DNA of 64,000 bases, taken from contig NC_133230.1 of assembly GCF_040436345.1 (NCBI RefSeq), forward strand, positions 13,774,197 to 13,838,196, given 5' to 3'. Positions 35,901-48,470 of the stretch are shown here, in pieces. Position 1 is the stretch's first letter. Each line of letters opens with the position of its first letter. This DNA comes from Pagrus major. Taxonomy: Eukaryota > Chordata > Actinopteri > Spariformes > Sparidae. The notes under the pieces were generated by a model, which worked only from the letters and a program-made list of their open reading frames with translations, did not search any database and was not told where the DNA came from. The position numbers and the translations under genes were made by a program.

Positions 35901-38900
35901 AGCATAAATCCCCAGCACTACGGGGCTGCCAGACTTGCCTTTATAAACATCAGAGTCCAGAGCCTCGGCGCGCACTGTGTGATTTCTTCAGGTTTCAGAG
36001 GGGTTAAATCTGTTGTTTCCCCACATTCTTTATGTGCTAAAATTGACACCGGCAGCGTGTGCAAAAAAAAAGGCTCATATATGGAGATTTCTCTTTCATG
36101 CATCGTCTCACCCTTGGGCTAACCTTCAAATGACTTTGTCTTAGCTGGAGCAACTACCTTTGAAGTACATTTCTTCTCAGCTTACTCAAAGACAAAAGAC
36201 GGACAGAGAATGGATGCTAAAACTGCGGAAAAATAAGGTAGAATAATCCAAGCGGCTCTTTGTTTCTTCTGTATAATGCAATAACTCTTTCAAAGATGAA
36301 ACTTTTTCTCAAGTGTTGGAAAAGAAACACTTCTTACAATTTGATCACAGCGAGGCAGAAACTAGCAGGTTGAGACTGATATGTGCAACATGCTATGTAA
36401 TTTCTATACATTAGGGGATTTCTCTGAGACTTCAGGGGGGGGGGGATCAGATGTGAACTGCTTTGAAATGTTCCCTGGGCCTCCAACACAACACAGAGCA
36501 GAGATAGTAAAAGGAGTAGAAATGTAAAGCATGGGCCAGGATCCAACCCCGTAATCATAATGATAGAAGGGTAGTTTGATTCAAATGTGAAAACCTCTGT
36601 TGGACAGGCTTTTCTGAGAGTGGGCTGATGATAGCACACGGGCAGTAAACCACAGAGAGGTAGCAACTAAGGCTGTGTGTTCAACAGAAAACCGGTGTTT
36701 ACAGCAGTGGCTTCTTTTTGTAGATGTTTTCACTGGATGCTGCTGCACATTCCTGAACAGAATTGCATGGTAGGAGTTATCAAACGTTTCAATTAGTTTT
36801 CGAGCCAATTGTGTGCAGCCAAGAGCAACATTATCCGCAAGTGTTTGTGATAGAGAGAAACAGGCATGGAGGTCGGAGCTAAGACTCAATGTGATACAGC
36901 CAAACAGAGCAGGATAATTTAAAAACCGCAACATTTTCCAGTTAAATCGATTCATTCCAGTGGAATTTCTTGCAATAAGTTCAGTTTTGGTTAACTTTGA
37001 CAGGCCTGTGTTTGACCAGCAAACCATCCTAACAGTGCTGACCTTAATGGGGAACCGAGGAATGGAAAAATCTGAAACTGGAGGAAGCTATCACGGTTTA
37101 TTGAACCTCCATTTAACCCTCCTCAACTGAAGTATACACTGCTGCGCCAAAGAAAAACAGGAGTTAATGGGACATTTATGACTTTTGAATATCCTACCTG
37201 ACCTTATTGTACCGTTAGCGACAGAGCTTACTAGTTTGCTAACTCTTAGTTTTAAACAATCAGGGTTATTTTTTCCCCTCTACAGTAAAACCTTAATGAG
37301 TAAAATCATACAGGCTACAGTCCTGAGGACAACATGCCTGTGTAGGAGTTCAGTGAGCTTGTGTGACTAGCACTAGCATGCTCATGTTAGCACTTAGCTC
37401 CAGTAATTCACCAATTAGCCCAATATTACATCAATGATATGTTGGAACGATGAGAAAAACGGTATTACAAGAAGTGTCTGCCATTTTTTAAACTTCACAC
37501 ATTATTCAAAGATGGTTAGCTTTACTGCTAGCCTCAAATTGCACGCACATTTAAACAGCTTAATGTAGCATTAATCATTAATCATTTTGCAGGGTTATGT
37601 GCTCGGAGTGTGAAAACGAATACAGGCAAACCTGACCAGCTCCTTTTAAATTAGCCTAGCTGTGTAAACTCATTGTCCTGTTAGCAACAAAAATAAGCAT
37701 GCTAACTGGCAGCTTGTTTTTTTGCTAACTAAAAGCAAATTTAAATGAAATAATGGAGACTAATCCTCCAAAATGCTCGGAGGGAAACACGGCACATGCT
37801 ATCTAAAGCTCAGGAGGCTATGTTGTGTCTGACTAGCGCTAGCATGTTCCCAGCTAGCTCGCGTTAGAAGTTAGCTCACCAGCCACGGTAGTTTGCAGCT
37901 AGCCCCACGAGTAGGTTAGCCACTCACCAAGCTTCTCAAACCGTACTTCAGGAAGAAATGTGGGTTAATTTCATTATACTTTATGTCGAGTGTGTTAAGG
38001 CTGGGGCTGACCTCCAGTGTGGTGAGGACTATCTTGTCCACTGAAGAAAAATAGGCCTCCCACAACATCTGGGTCCTCTGTCTGAGGGCCAGCACTCTCT
38101 CATTTCCTACCGCTCTCACCGTCGATGGCACCTGAGGACAAAAGATGAGAGCAGTTATGGAACCAGACAGTGAAATTGAAAGAGAAGAAGTTAAAATGAA
38201 CACAGAAAATAAAGCTTCAGAAGGCTCCACTTGTGTTTTTAAGGCCAAGTCTCTTAAAATAGACTGGGTGAAGAAGAAGAAGGAGGAAATGGCATTTAAG
38301 AGATCAAAAACTGAGTAAACTGCATCGAACGGCTGCTTAATTTGGCCCCCCAAAAAACACATCTGACAGAGAGCTGATTTAGGATCTATTGTTCAGACAA
38401 TTAGACCTTAATTAGTAAGGACTACATTGGGGGTTTCGAGTAAATCACCAAAATTGATTTAATCACTAAGAGAGTTAAGCTCGGCGGCTCAATCAAAGTG
38501 GAAGAAAGCCATGTTTAACTGAGAAAAGTGTGAGCAGTTGACTCCTTTAAACCCTTTTCTCTTTACACAGCACTCCCATCTTCTAATGAGCGCCAGTCAA
38601 GGAATCCGGGAGGCCGCTAAATCTCTTTCTCATCTATTTTTTTTCCATCATTCTTGTCCTTGATCTTTCACACTATGTTTTTTCTGTACATACCTCCCTT
38701 CCCCTTCACTTCTTAACCTTGCTCCCTCCTTTCTCGATCTCCCTAACCTTTCTACTTTCGTCTTTTCTTTCCTCCGAGGACATCTGAAGGACAGTTTCAC
38801 AATCCTCCGTTTGACTAAAGTGCCTTTCCTCACACAACCACCGGTGTAAAAGCTTCACACTCCTTAACCTCAGGTCGTGGACGGTGTGAATGTGTGCGTT

Positions 38901-41900
38901 ATACGTGCGTTTCCACGTGAGAGTTGCGCAGGTGTGCAGAACCGCCACTGATGAGGTCGGCTCGTTCAATCCAATCCTGCCGTAGTTTGAAAATGTCTCC
39001 GCTCTGAGCTCTCTCGGTGGGGGGCGGGCTTCTCCTTGTTCATTAGCTGAATGCCAATTTGTGTCCTCTATCAGCCCGAGATCGAAGCGGATCAATGCGG
39101 AGGAGACATGATGCAATTTGCGTGATGGAGGCGGATAAAGGTTGTAGCTGAGAGTGAGCCGGACGCTTTGCTTTCTCTCTGTGATTATTCGTGTGGATGC
39201 GTGTGAGAAGAGACGCAGAGGATGAGCGAGTGAGCGCTTTTGAACCGAAGCTGGATTAAGGCCTCGGTGGGTGTTTAATCTCAGAGGGGCCCCAACCTGT
39301 AACCACACCGTTTGATACAGGTAGAGAACAGGAGTCATGCCACGTCTGGCCTCCGTAACTCAATGCAATCTCATTCTGCATTTCTTTCATCTGTCTTTCT
39401 AAAAGGTCTAGCAAAAGTTTAAGCTCTCTTCTAAAGTCATTTTTCAACTTTTTAGTTGTAATCTCTGTCTAAAAACTTTTGATCTCTCCTTTCTGCTGTC
39501 ATTGCAGACATGACAGCCCCTCTATCCACTCATGATCTCAACTCTTGTGTCGAAACGTGACGTTCAGCCTGCAAACGTCTATGTGTTTATAGGAAATGAT
39601 GTTTGTTAAAAGTAGCCAAAATAAATAAATAAATAACAAATGACAAACTACCAAAAAAAACTACCTTCCTTATCTAAACACATGAAGTGAGCCACAAAAC
39701 ATACTACCTTGATTTTATGTGAAATATCCCCGTTATTTCTGTTTATTTTGACTGTTGGGAAGCATGAAAATTATGATTTGAAATAATTACAATGTTAAAG
39801 AGACTTGCAACTCCCCCGATGGCTTTAACAGTTTACACAGTGTTACAAAAACAGCACATTAGCAGCACAGCAGCTTCACTCCTCAGTCGGCGTCTGCACA
39901 GGATGCATTCAGGCGCTGCGCTGAGTGTAGGTCACCTGTGTTTTGGCATCACTCGGAGCCATATGAGGGCACGACTACCGCGAGACGAGGATAGACGGAC
40001 TCTGTGTTTACATAATTGATGCTCTGAATTCACACGGCGTCGAAGTGGATCGACATCATGACGACCACATTATCACCATCTTGTTGCTGCTGTTTACATT
40101 CAGCCAGACACAAACCAAAAAAATGCACTTTGTGTTTATGTATATGAATAACTGCATATATGATCTGTGTTTGTGCAGCATGAAGGAGTTTACACGCCTC
40201 AATCTGGTTATGCAACCCTGACAAATAAATTACTTTGAACCTTGTCATCGCTGTAGTTGTGCACAGACAGAGGGAAACAGACGGCTGTGTAGATAACTGC
40301 ACACTGTTTTGATAGACGGGCGTCTAAAATACGCTTGAAACGCCTCCTTTGTTGACGAGCCTTTAAGTGTGACTCACTCCATCTCTGGTAGCTTCATTTT
40401 TAATTGATCCTTTCAGTTTACTTTAATTAAACTGGTGCAACTCATTTGAATGTACTGTCCATTTCTTTTTCTGACTGGAAGCATCTTCAGAGGTTTGCTC
40501 TACACGGGACGACCTCACTTTGTAACACAACTGAAGCACGACGGCTTTTGTGCATCTGCCAAAATAAAACATAAACCGAAAATTGCTCGGTATTCCTTTA
40601 ATATATATTTCAGTACGTATGATGCGGCACTGTAACAATAAAAACTGTAAAAAAAAATCATAAACGTTGAGCCTTACCAAAGGAAACCTGCTGTTCTGAA
40701 TGCCCAAAACAATCAATAAACCACTTATTTTTTTTAAATACACAATTAAATATGTGTTTCATTGTGGTTGCTCTGTGCTGTTGGATTGCTGTGCGTACCA
40801 CCTGCTGGTGGTGGCGCGTTCCCAATCGATTTTTTATTTTTGAAAGTACAGTAATGGCCCAGCGCCACGCTGAGGCCCTGGATACTATAATGGTACATTT
40901 CGTGTCTAATTTAGTGCGTTTGTGCAATTGTGCGCCTGTAAATAAACGTGCGTAAATGCCTCTGTTTGTTACCTGTAGTAGTAATCTCTCATCCCCCTCG
41001 ATGACCGCCTGGTTCCACTGTATGACATCGGAGAACGGCAGCTCCCAGCCGTTACTCAGCAGCACTGGGATGCAGGCGGCCTGGAAACATGTACACATAT
41101 CAAAGAATTAAGAGACTCTTCAGGGGACAGAGATTTCTGATAAACCAGCTGATATAATAGAGAGGACACTGTAAAAATTCCATATATATCATTTTAATTG
41201 TGACCAGCTGCAGTTTGACTGGGTTCCTCCCTCGCTGCCGGCTCCTCTCTGCCAGTAAACAACATAACATGACATACTGCAGCTGCATGAATCTAATGCA
41301 ATCTGTAGGAGTTCAGTCCCAGCTGCTTGGGCGCTGTGATATCGCAGGCTGGGCAGATAATATGATCAATGCGTGTGCGTAAGACCCCTATATGGCTGGA
41401 ATGAGTAACTCGCATCTCGTCTTTTCCCAGGGACCCCTGAAGGTTTGTTAGAGACTGTCACTCAGGCAGATGTGGCTGACGGTGCCGACTCTTTGTGTAC
41501 TAATTAGGTACAACCACTGAGGGGACGAATGCAGGGAAGGCGGTAAAACTGAGGGAAAGAAGCGAGGGATGAGAAGATGGGAGGAGAATGAGGAGGAAGC
41601 TGTTTCTACGTGGAGGCATCATGCTTTATTGAGGTGGATATTTGATGTTGCCGTATCCCCCCATTTACTGACAGGTTTTTGATGTTGTTCCACTTTTTGC
41701 TTTGGTCTCCCCCCTCTCTCGCTCTCTCGGTTTCTCCCTCTGTACTCCTTTTTTACCATTCCTCTTGGCTGCACTCTCATCCCATCATCCTCTCTTCCTC
41801 TTTCTACTTGCTGTGGTCTGGAGTGTTGATAGGTCTGGGTGTTATTCCCCCCCCCCCCACACACACACTTTTTTTTTTTTTTCTAATTAAACCACCAGAG

Positions 41901-44630
41901 AACAGCAGCCGCCGAAAATGGTGGAGATCAAACGCTCTCTCCGGCCCACCGGGGGCTTCCGATGCTCCTGCATTTCATCTGAGAATAGACCTGCTGAAGG
42001 ACACTCCGGCAAATAGGACGACTCGTCTGTGTGTGTACGTGTCAGAATCAGCCGCGGGTTACATCGAGGTCACATAAAGACTCCCAGAGTGATAATCCAA
42101 GGCCTCTAAATTTGAAATGCAGCCCGAGGCTCGCCTGAGTCCTCTCCCTGAGAGATGAGGCACTCTGAGGGTGAGTTTCAAATATGTCAAGCCCTCCCTG
42201 CCTGGAGGTAGGGCAATATGAAATCCTATATGTGCTGTGCAGTTGTTTTTGGTTTGTTTGCATTGGGAGATGAAAACAGGGGAGGCTTTGAGTAAATGTG
42301 TATGTGAGGAAGTGTGTAAATGTGAGCCTGTGTGTATACTGGAAAGCTGGCAGGAGGTTTCTTACCACACTGGTAATTGCCAGGTCTTTTGTGGGCTTGG
42401 CTGGCACCAAATTTAAAAAAAAAAAAAAAAAAATACACAACCTAAATTCTTGAAAAGTTCCTCGAATGGAAAAGAGAGAGGACGGCAAGACCGAGTGGGG
42501 ACAAAGAAAGAAGACAGGAGGAGAAGGGGACCATGACTGCTGCCAAGCCAAGTGGGTTGTGTGTGGATTTGTCCATTCAGCAGACATCAGCGGTGGGGCA
42601 GCCTGCCACTCCTATGGATGCTTCCGGACCATTCAAGCACACACACACGCACACACGCACACACACACACAGCCCCAGAGAGCAGTGTGGCCAGGGAACA
42701 TTGTAGCAGCCAGAGAGTTCAGTGTTTGGCGAATCTAAAAACAGCCACTACAGCTTCCTGCACTGGTGTGAGACGTCGACTTGGGTGGCAGAAGGAGAAC
42801 TGCAGCAGGGCCGACTGGTTTAAATTGTTCTATCACTCCATCGCCTGCGGTTCATTGTTTGTGTACTCGCACATTTCGCTGATGGACTGAAATGAACGAC
42901 AACAGTGTTTGCATAAGTGTGCTCGTGTGCGTCAGCGTGTGTTAATGGACCCATTTTGGTTTAAAAGGCCCAGCAAATAGCAAATAAAGCCTTTATGGCG
43001 AGATCTGCAGTCGACACAACACAACGGTCGAGGGAAAACACTTGCAGATGTGAACATTAAGGTGTCAATAACCAGAGGACTACATAAACCACGGGCTGTG
43101 GAACATAAACATTCTGCATCCTGTGCACTTCCTTGTTGACTGAGCTGTATATGAGCTGGAGCTCATTGAATCGGAGCTGTTTCCTGTGAGGGTGTAATTT
43201 GGTCACTCTCTGTTATGCAGAGCGAAATGCTGCAGCTAATGTTTTGATGATTGCTGTGTTGGCATGTTGTATGTAGCAGGTTTTAGATGTTTGTTTATGT
43301 GGGCCTCAGAGAAATCGGAGAAGATACATGCAGGACGGACAGTTTTACAAAGGGTATACATCAACATTACTTGTCAGTTTTATGTTGCTATATTTGACAC
43401 AGGGAGCATATTTGTACGTGAACGATTTATACTTGTCAACGCAAACAGCTTTTGCAGAATATCAATGATCTTGTGAAGTAAATGGTAGAGTTTGCAGGAT
43501 AACATTGAATAAAGACGAATCCCTGCACATTTATACTGACAGTGGAAGCAGAGATGTTTTGGTTAATTGCGGTCGGCAGTCGCCGCCTCAGACAGATGAG
43601 GGTAATGTGTCAAAGCTTTTCATTCTCAAAGCACTAGTCTGAAATTGGTTATGGACACAAACTTTGGGGAAAAAATAACGTTCCATTTCTGTCCGAGGTT
43701 CACAGTTTGAATGTTAAAGCACTGTTCAAAGTTACGTTAACACAGCCAAGTAGCAGATGCACTTGCGCTCAGCTGTGCATCCAGGTCTAAAAATGAGGGG
43801 GAGGTCAGTTGCTAACTTGAGGCAGCAGAAAGCGATTGTGACAGACCATCAAAGAAAAGCTGGTCCAAAGTCAATGGCACAGTATTTTCAGGCTGCTTTC
43901 TGTCCTTTTTAAATGTTTCCACTGCAGCAAATATTGTGGCACATTTAAACTTGTAAACTTGACAGGACAGAGGAAACTCTCCAGAGGAAGCAGAATTCAA
44001 CTTTTAGCTTATGAAGTTAATATTTTCAGACAGCTCTGATGGAGCTCGGGATTTACAAGAGGAGGGCTGTTTCACTGTATGAACCTGCTGTGTGCGACCA
44101 CAGAACATTAATTAACATTAGATCCAAACCGATCCTGTCAGTGTGTCGGGACATTTAAATAATAAATGAAGTTGGGCTGCTGTGCCTTGTGCGTAAATTC
44201 GTCTACTTCTGTAGTTATTATTAGTTACTAAGAGCTTAACCGTCATAAATGCAGGTGATCTGCTTCATCAGGACGGATTTGGTTTGATCAGATCTGATTG
44301 TCAGTGCTGAAACATAGCAAACAACCTCCCAACTGTTATCACACTATCACACAATGTGGCTAAAACCCTGATTGTTGCATTTTTCCAACTGGGCCAAGCC
44401 CACATGAAACTAGTGTAGTGAGAAAAGCACATACAGAAACACAAATAGAGCAATCTCTTGTGTACATGCTAGAGTTGAATAATGAATATTGTTCATGGTG
44501 TGTATTGCCTTGAATAATATGCACATTTTTTTATACCTGTAGCGACTCCAGGAAGCGAAAGGAGCCCAGACGACGACCTCGAGGCACCAAACAGAAGGTG
44601 GAGTTGTGGAGGAGCTCCTGGTAATCGAAC
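29808..44630 (-). CDS. ext1: Exostosin-1, exons 2-11 (3' part, 424 aa; exon 1 lies beyond the window)
   Basis: Ten exons in order on the minus strand: 44630-44537, 41080-40973, 38131-38012, 35487-35355, 34699-34581, 34347-34252, 33794-33708, 33594-33434, 30249-30078, 29993-29808. Lengths 94/108/120/133/119/96/87/161/172/186 equal the human EXT1 exons as I remember them, except exon 8 (human 90). Ext1 pairs with Ext2 in the Golgi as the heparan-sulfate co-polymerase, adding alternating GlcA and GlcNAc. Visible here are the end of the GT47 domain ([16 protein letters not shown]) and the whole GT64 domain ([17 protein letters not shown]; DxD-type motif SLDEDTVL; C-terminus [16 protein letters not shown]). 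Teleosts have several ext1 paralogues; which one this is cannot be decided. Exon 1, encoding the membrane anchor, was not found up to 64000, consistent with a very long intron 1. Confidence 0.96.
30078..30249 (-). CDS. ext1: ext1 exon 10
   Basis: Completes the split Arg codon, then [40 protein letters not shown] and [14 protein letters not shown]; ends in phase 0 at CAG|GTAAGC. Confidence 0.96.
30250..33433. other. ext1 intron 9
   Basis: 3.2 kb of AT-rich non-coding DNA with poly-A and poly-T tracts. No gene or confident repeat recognised; the open frames inside are short and isolated. Confidence 0.6.
33434..33594 (-). CDS. ext1: ext1 exon 9
   Basis: Encodes [40 protein letters not shown] and [13 protein letters not shown], ending with two bases of a split Arg codon. 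Highly conserved GT64 acceptor/donor-site region. Confidence 0.96.
33708..33794 (-). CDS. ext1: ext1 exon 8 (DxD motif exon)
   Basis: Encodes [33 protein letters not shown] is the nucleotide-sugar/metal-binding DxD-type motif of GT64. One codon shorter than the human exon as I recall it (87 against 90 bp). Confidence 0.94.
34252..34347 (-). CDS. ext1: ext1 exon 7
   Basis: Encodes [20 protein letters not shown] and [12 protein letters not shown] in phase 0; acceptor CTTCTCCAG, donor AAG|GTGAGG. GT64 domain; the Pro-rich loop is the most variable part of this exon. Confidence 0.94.
34581..34699 (-). CDS. ext1: ext1 exon 6
   Basis: Begins with two bases of a split Gly codon, then [39 protein letters not shown]. 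It opens the GT64 glycosyltransferase domain. Confidence 0.95.
34831..35108. mobile_element. MITE copy 2 (AAAGGTGCAATATG termini) in ext1 intron 5
   Basis: Perfect or near-perfect inverted ends AAAGGTGCAATATG and CATATTGCACCTTT. The interior, GTTAGCATGCTAACCAGCTA and GCTAGCTGCACGGCT, is shared with the copy at 2022-2353. Length 278 bp; non-autonomous. Confidence 0.8.
35355..35487 (-). CDS. ext1: ext1 exon 5
   Basis: Encodes [40 protein letters not shown] and YLGL, ending in phase 1. It is the linker between the GT47 and GT64 domains. Confidence 0.94.
35488..38011. other. ext1 intron 4
   Basis: Non-coding. Contains several GCTAGC/TTAGC-rich patches (37360-37420, 37830-37915) reminiscent of the MITE interior at 34831-35108, and a run of G at 36436-36446. 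No gene supported. Confidence 0.5.
38012..38131 (-). CDS. ext1: ext1 exon 4
   Basis: Encodes [20 protein letters not shown] and [17 protein letters not shown]; acceptor TCCTCAG, donor GAG|GTCAGC (a slightly weak donor). The open frame runs on past the donor for about 30 codons, but conservation ends at TTLE, where exon 5 joins. Confidence 0.93.
38132..40972. other. ext1 intron 3, with a CpG-rich block
   Basis: Non-coding as far as can be judged. The 38860-39300 stretch is unusually rich in CpG and lies within a 211-codon open frame on the minus strand (38706-39338) that has no recognisable domain. Nothing else seen. Confidence 0.5.
40973..41080 (-). CDS. ext1: ext1 exon 3
   Basis: Encodes [36 protein letters not shown]; the phase-0 exon is bounded by TTTCCAG and GTAACA. 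It is the final part of the GT47 domain. Confidence 0.95.
41081..44536. other. ext1 intron 2 with simple repeats
   Basis: Contains a C-run, CA-run and T-run in succession (41849-41882), a poly-A tract (42413-42433) and a CA repeat (42639-42671). Open frames here are driven by low complexity. No nested gene recognised. Confidence 0.55.
44537..44630 (-). CDS. ext1: ext1 exon 2
   Basis: Acceptor CCATTAG, donor CAG|GTATAA. Starts with one base of a split codon, then [20 protein letters not shown] and [11 protein letters not shown]. This is the conserved GT47 exostosin segment rich in Arg/Gly that follows the large first exon. Confidence 0.95.
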
Positions 44631-45858
44631 CTAATGGAGAGGGGAACAGTTGTAACACATAAATATTCATGTTTCATTTCATTTTAGCTTCAAAAGGAAA
44701 AACAGAACAACAAGAGCACAAGTTAAAAGCGAATACTCAATAAAAACAATACAGGACTTGTGTGTAAAGATGCCGGACTCTTTTTTCCGAAATTCTGAAT
44801 ATCTTGAGCCACAGTATCCAGGGAAAAAGTTTAAGATGGATCTTTTGAACTCGACTAGACAGAATAAAAGTTTGTTCGATAAGTTCTAGGAGGAGAATCG
44901 GACTCTGTAACTTCATGAAAATATGTATTAGAAACAGCGTGTGAGATACAGTGTGACCTGATCTGACTGTTAAATTTTCTCTTCAGCTCTCTCTGAGTTA
45001 AGAATCTTCACCTCAAAAAGTTTTATGCGAGCCTCTGCTCGGCCAAAACTATGGATAGAGACGCAGACTTAAGTTTTCTGGGAGAATGGAAATACATACT
45101 TTCTATACTCTTTTGATTTATTGTCTGAAAAGTGCTGATGGGACTACACAAACATCTGATACGCAACTATCAATATATTGATCTGTGGAAGACGGCGACA
45201 GAACAGCACGAAACACCAACTTGTGAAACATCTCAGCGACAGCAAACAAATCTAATAACTCTCCTGCCAGTGCGGGGACACACACTTCGGTTTGATATAT
45301 GATATTCAACATCTGTCACACATAAAGTAAACCAGGATTTTTGTGGCTTTTCAATTCTAATGTCTAGTCATAATGACTCCGTTTATGTGCAGTCATAAAT
45401 CTTCACAGGTTTCTTTCCCCCTTGCACAGACATCTTGGCACCACTACAGATAGCTACTGTACGTTGGAAAATATATATCCATCACTGAGCTCATGAGCAA
45501 ATATGCCCTAATCGCTGTTCTCCATTGATTTGTGCTGTAGACAAGAGGGCCTGAACTCGAGCCAAAGTAAGAAATTTTGAGTGCGCTACTCCCACTGGCT
45601 GCTGCCACGCGTCGCCCTCGTGAGCTCCACCACTTCATGCTCATATTTCACGCCAGCGCTATGAAAAAGAAGCCGCATGGAAACCTCTGCATCAATGCTC
45701 GCCTTCATCTGCTAAGTGGAACGCCAACGGACGAGTGGTCTGACCGGTCTCGCACTACAGAAGTCAGTGGAGTAAACAGATTGAGAGACAAACAGGCTCT
45801 TATGAGAGAGTTTCCCCCTCAGTCGGCTCCTCCGCATCTCATCACTGATACTTTTGTG

Positions 45859-46346
45859 TTTCAGTAGTTGTTTTGGGTCTCTTATTGATACCTTTGTGTC
45901 TCTGTAGTCCTTTTGTGTCTCTTTGCAGTACCTTTGTGACTCTAGCTGTTTTGGCTCTTAGTAGTCATTTTGTGTCTCTTTGTGGTACCTTTGTATGTCT
46001 CTCTGTGGTACTTTTGTGTCTCTTTGCTGTAATTTTGTGTCTCTTTGTGGTACTTTTGAGTCTCTAGTTGTTTTGTCTCTTTGTGGTATCTTTCTGTCTC
46101 TATTTGTTTTGTGTTTGCGGTACTTCTGATTCTCTGTTGTCATTTCCTATCTCTTCGTGGTCCCTTTTTTTGTCTGTATTTTTTATTTTTTTGCCTACTT
46201 GTGGTCATTTTGTGTCTCTTTGCGGTACTTTAATGTCCCTGTAGCTGTTTTGTGTCTCTCTGTGGTACCTTTGTGTCTCTTTGTTGTCCTCCTGTTGTTG
46301 TTTTTTTTGTCTCTTTGCAGTCATTTTCTGTCTCTTTATAGACTTA
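45859..46346. repeat. Degenerate 21-23 bp minisatellite (TTTTGTGTCTCTTTGTGGTAC)
   Basis: About 20 imperfect tandem units with alternating GTGGTAC, GCAGTAC and GTAGTC ends. Both strands are open over long distances because of composition, producing spurious Leu/Cys/Phe-rich frames. Confidence 0.85.
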
Positions 46347-48235
46347 CAAATTAATCTTAATGGTCTCTTCAGATAGGTCTGGCCCAGTAGGTCCATGCCC
46401 ACCACTCCTCCTCCCTTCTCTTCTCATCCTGCTCTCTCCTCTCCCACCTTCCCAACGTTTTTTGCATTCAGCTCTCTGCTTGTTTATTTGCAGAAGGAGC
46501 GTCAGCGCGAAATATGCCTGCCATTAATCTCCTCGCCCGCCGAGTCATTTATTTAACCCTCCATGAGCGACGAGACACAGGCCTCTTGCTCCCTGGATGA
46601 GAAAATTGGGATTTCATTGCTGATGTTGGCATCATTTAACACTGCTACACTCAGCCCTGGACATCGAGATCTGAATGAATGTTGGTGTGTGAGCGTGTGT
46701 GTTGAATACACTTACACAAACACTAGTGTCACTGAAAGGCAGCCTTGTTTGGCGTTAGCTACGGTTCCGTTGCGATATTCTCCCACCTGTTGATAGAGCT
46801 TTGCCATCGCCGCTGCTGTACATATACACGTGTGCGTGGGTGTGTGATGGATCTGTGTGAATCTGCAGTGAAATAAATCTCCCAGTTGGACCGTCGATGT
46901 ACATTTGAAATCAATCTCTTGAGCTAAAATATCCGTCACGACGGTTAAAGAGATTTACACGACGTATTACTGAGGGATTTTGTGTCCAAATCTTGTTCTG
47001 AGCTCGGGGTTTTTGAATGTAAACACCTTCATTTAGCTATGCTATGAGTTAATGAATTTGTAGACTGCATCTGTTATGATGCACAACTCCTCTGTGAATT
47101 CATGTGTTTGAGCAAGGGGAGTAAATAAATGGGTAAATGGGGGTGTGTGTGTTGCATTCAAAAATATGTATATTTACTTCCCCTTGAGTAAATATTGTGT
47201 TTGGGGGTGTTGGCGTGAGAATACATTAATATTTTCCTGCTTATGTGTGTGTGTGTGCATGTGTAGTATCTAATATGAGACAGTGGGACCTCTTGTATGC
47301 TGCAAATTTAGTGAGACTGATCTGGTTAGTCTGACCCAGTTCTCTCCGTGTTCCTGCTGTTTGTGTGCGTTTCGCGCATCTGTGTGTGTCGGACAATGCA
47401 TCACTAGGTGCCAGCCTGTGCGTGATGTCGTGTACGTCTGCGCATAAGTTGGTCCGTCTGTGATCCAGCAGTCTAGTCGGCCAGTCTGCCGGCTGCTGTT
47501 CTTTAATGAGGGACCGTACCGAAATGCAGGGAACAAGTAAATCATTTAAGAGCACTTTGTTTCCAACAACAAACGACCAGGCCTGCTGTGCCTCTCCTTC
47601 ACTCTCCTCCTCCCCTCCCTCCTCTCTCCTCTTTTTGTCCGCCCTTTGTCTCAGCATCTTTCCCTTAAGTGTGCATGTGTTTGTTGCCGTCCTCTGTCAC
47701 TTAGATTCTGACTGGAAAAAATCTAAACAGTTGCAGTGTAGGTTCGTGTCCTGCATTATCACACTATGTGCCAAATGACCTGTGTGAACACGTGGCTGCA
47801 TTTATGTGCGTGATAGGAAAGGCTCACCCAAAAATGAAAAGTATCTGGGAGATTTGCCTGTTTAGAAAATAACATTCAAAATAAAAGAAGTAGTAGTAGG
47901 TAGTAGTTTTATCCTGCTTCGGTTTGAAATATCCATCTGCGAAATTCCTGCTGTCATGTCAAAACATTTAAGGCAGATAAAATGCTGGTGGTGCTTTGAA
48001 AAACTACATCAAAAAAGATTGACTCAACAGGAAAATCCCCTCAAGGAACAGTGTCTGTCTTCTTTGGATATTCTACAGGGCTAACTTCAAACAGTTTTTT
48101 TTTTCAGGACTGTTTCCTCAGTAGAAGGCACTAATTATTTTTTTAAGACATGGATATCCATATATTTATTTTAGTTCACCGGTGCCATTTATTCGCCAAA
48201 GCAGTGTACAATTCAAGCTACAAGTGATCAAGGAA

Positions 48236-48470
48236 AAACCTGCTGTGGCTCAGGGGTAGAGCCAGCGTCCCTTTTATCGGGAGATCGCTGGTTCGATTCC
48301 CCTGGTCTGCATGTCGAAGTGTCCTTGGGCAAGATACTGAACCCCAAACTGCTCCTGATGTGCTGGTCGGCACCTTGCATGGCAGCTACCGCCATCAGTG
48401 TATGAATGTATATGAATTACTGTAAGTCGCTTTGGACAAAAGCATCTGCTAAATGCCAAGCCATCTAGAA
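48236..48470 (+). mobile_element. tRNA-derived SINE
   Basis: A-box TGGCTCAGGGGTAGAGC and B-box GGTTCGATTCC are spaced as in tRNA. A teleost SINE body follows (GTGTCCTTGGGCAAGATACT, GAACCCCAAACTGCTCCTGA) with the signature tail TAAGTCGCTTTGGACAAAAG and GCATCTGCTAAATGCC. Nearly complete and well preserved. Its Pol III promoter elements are intact by eye. Confidence 0.88.

Noticed and set aside
37916..38362. Extension of ext1 exon 4 as a single long open frame
   Set aside because: The frame runs through the intron on both sides, but conservation and splice signals limit the exon to 38012-38131.
42048..42587. 179-aa minus-strand open frame in ext1 intron 2
   Set aside because: It crosses a poly-A/T tract, has biased composition and no family resemblance.
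48236..48310. Possible functional tRNA gene
   Set aside because: A and B boxes are present but the acceptor stem does not close and a SINE body follows.
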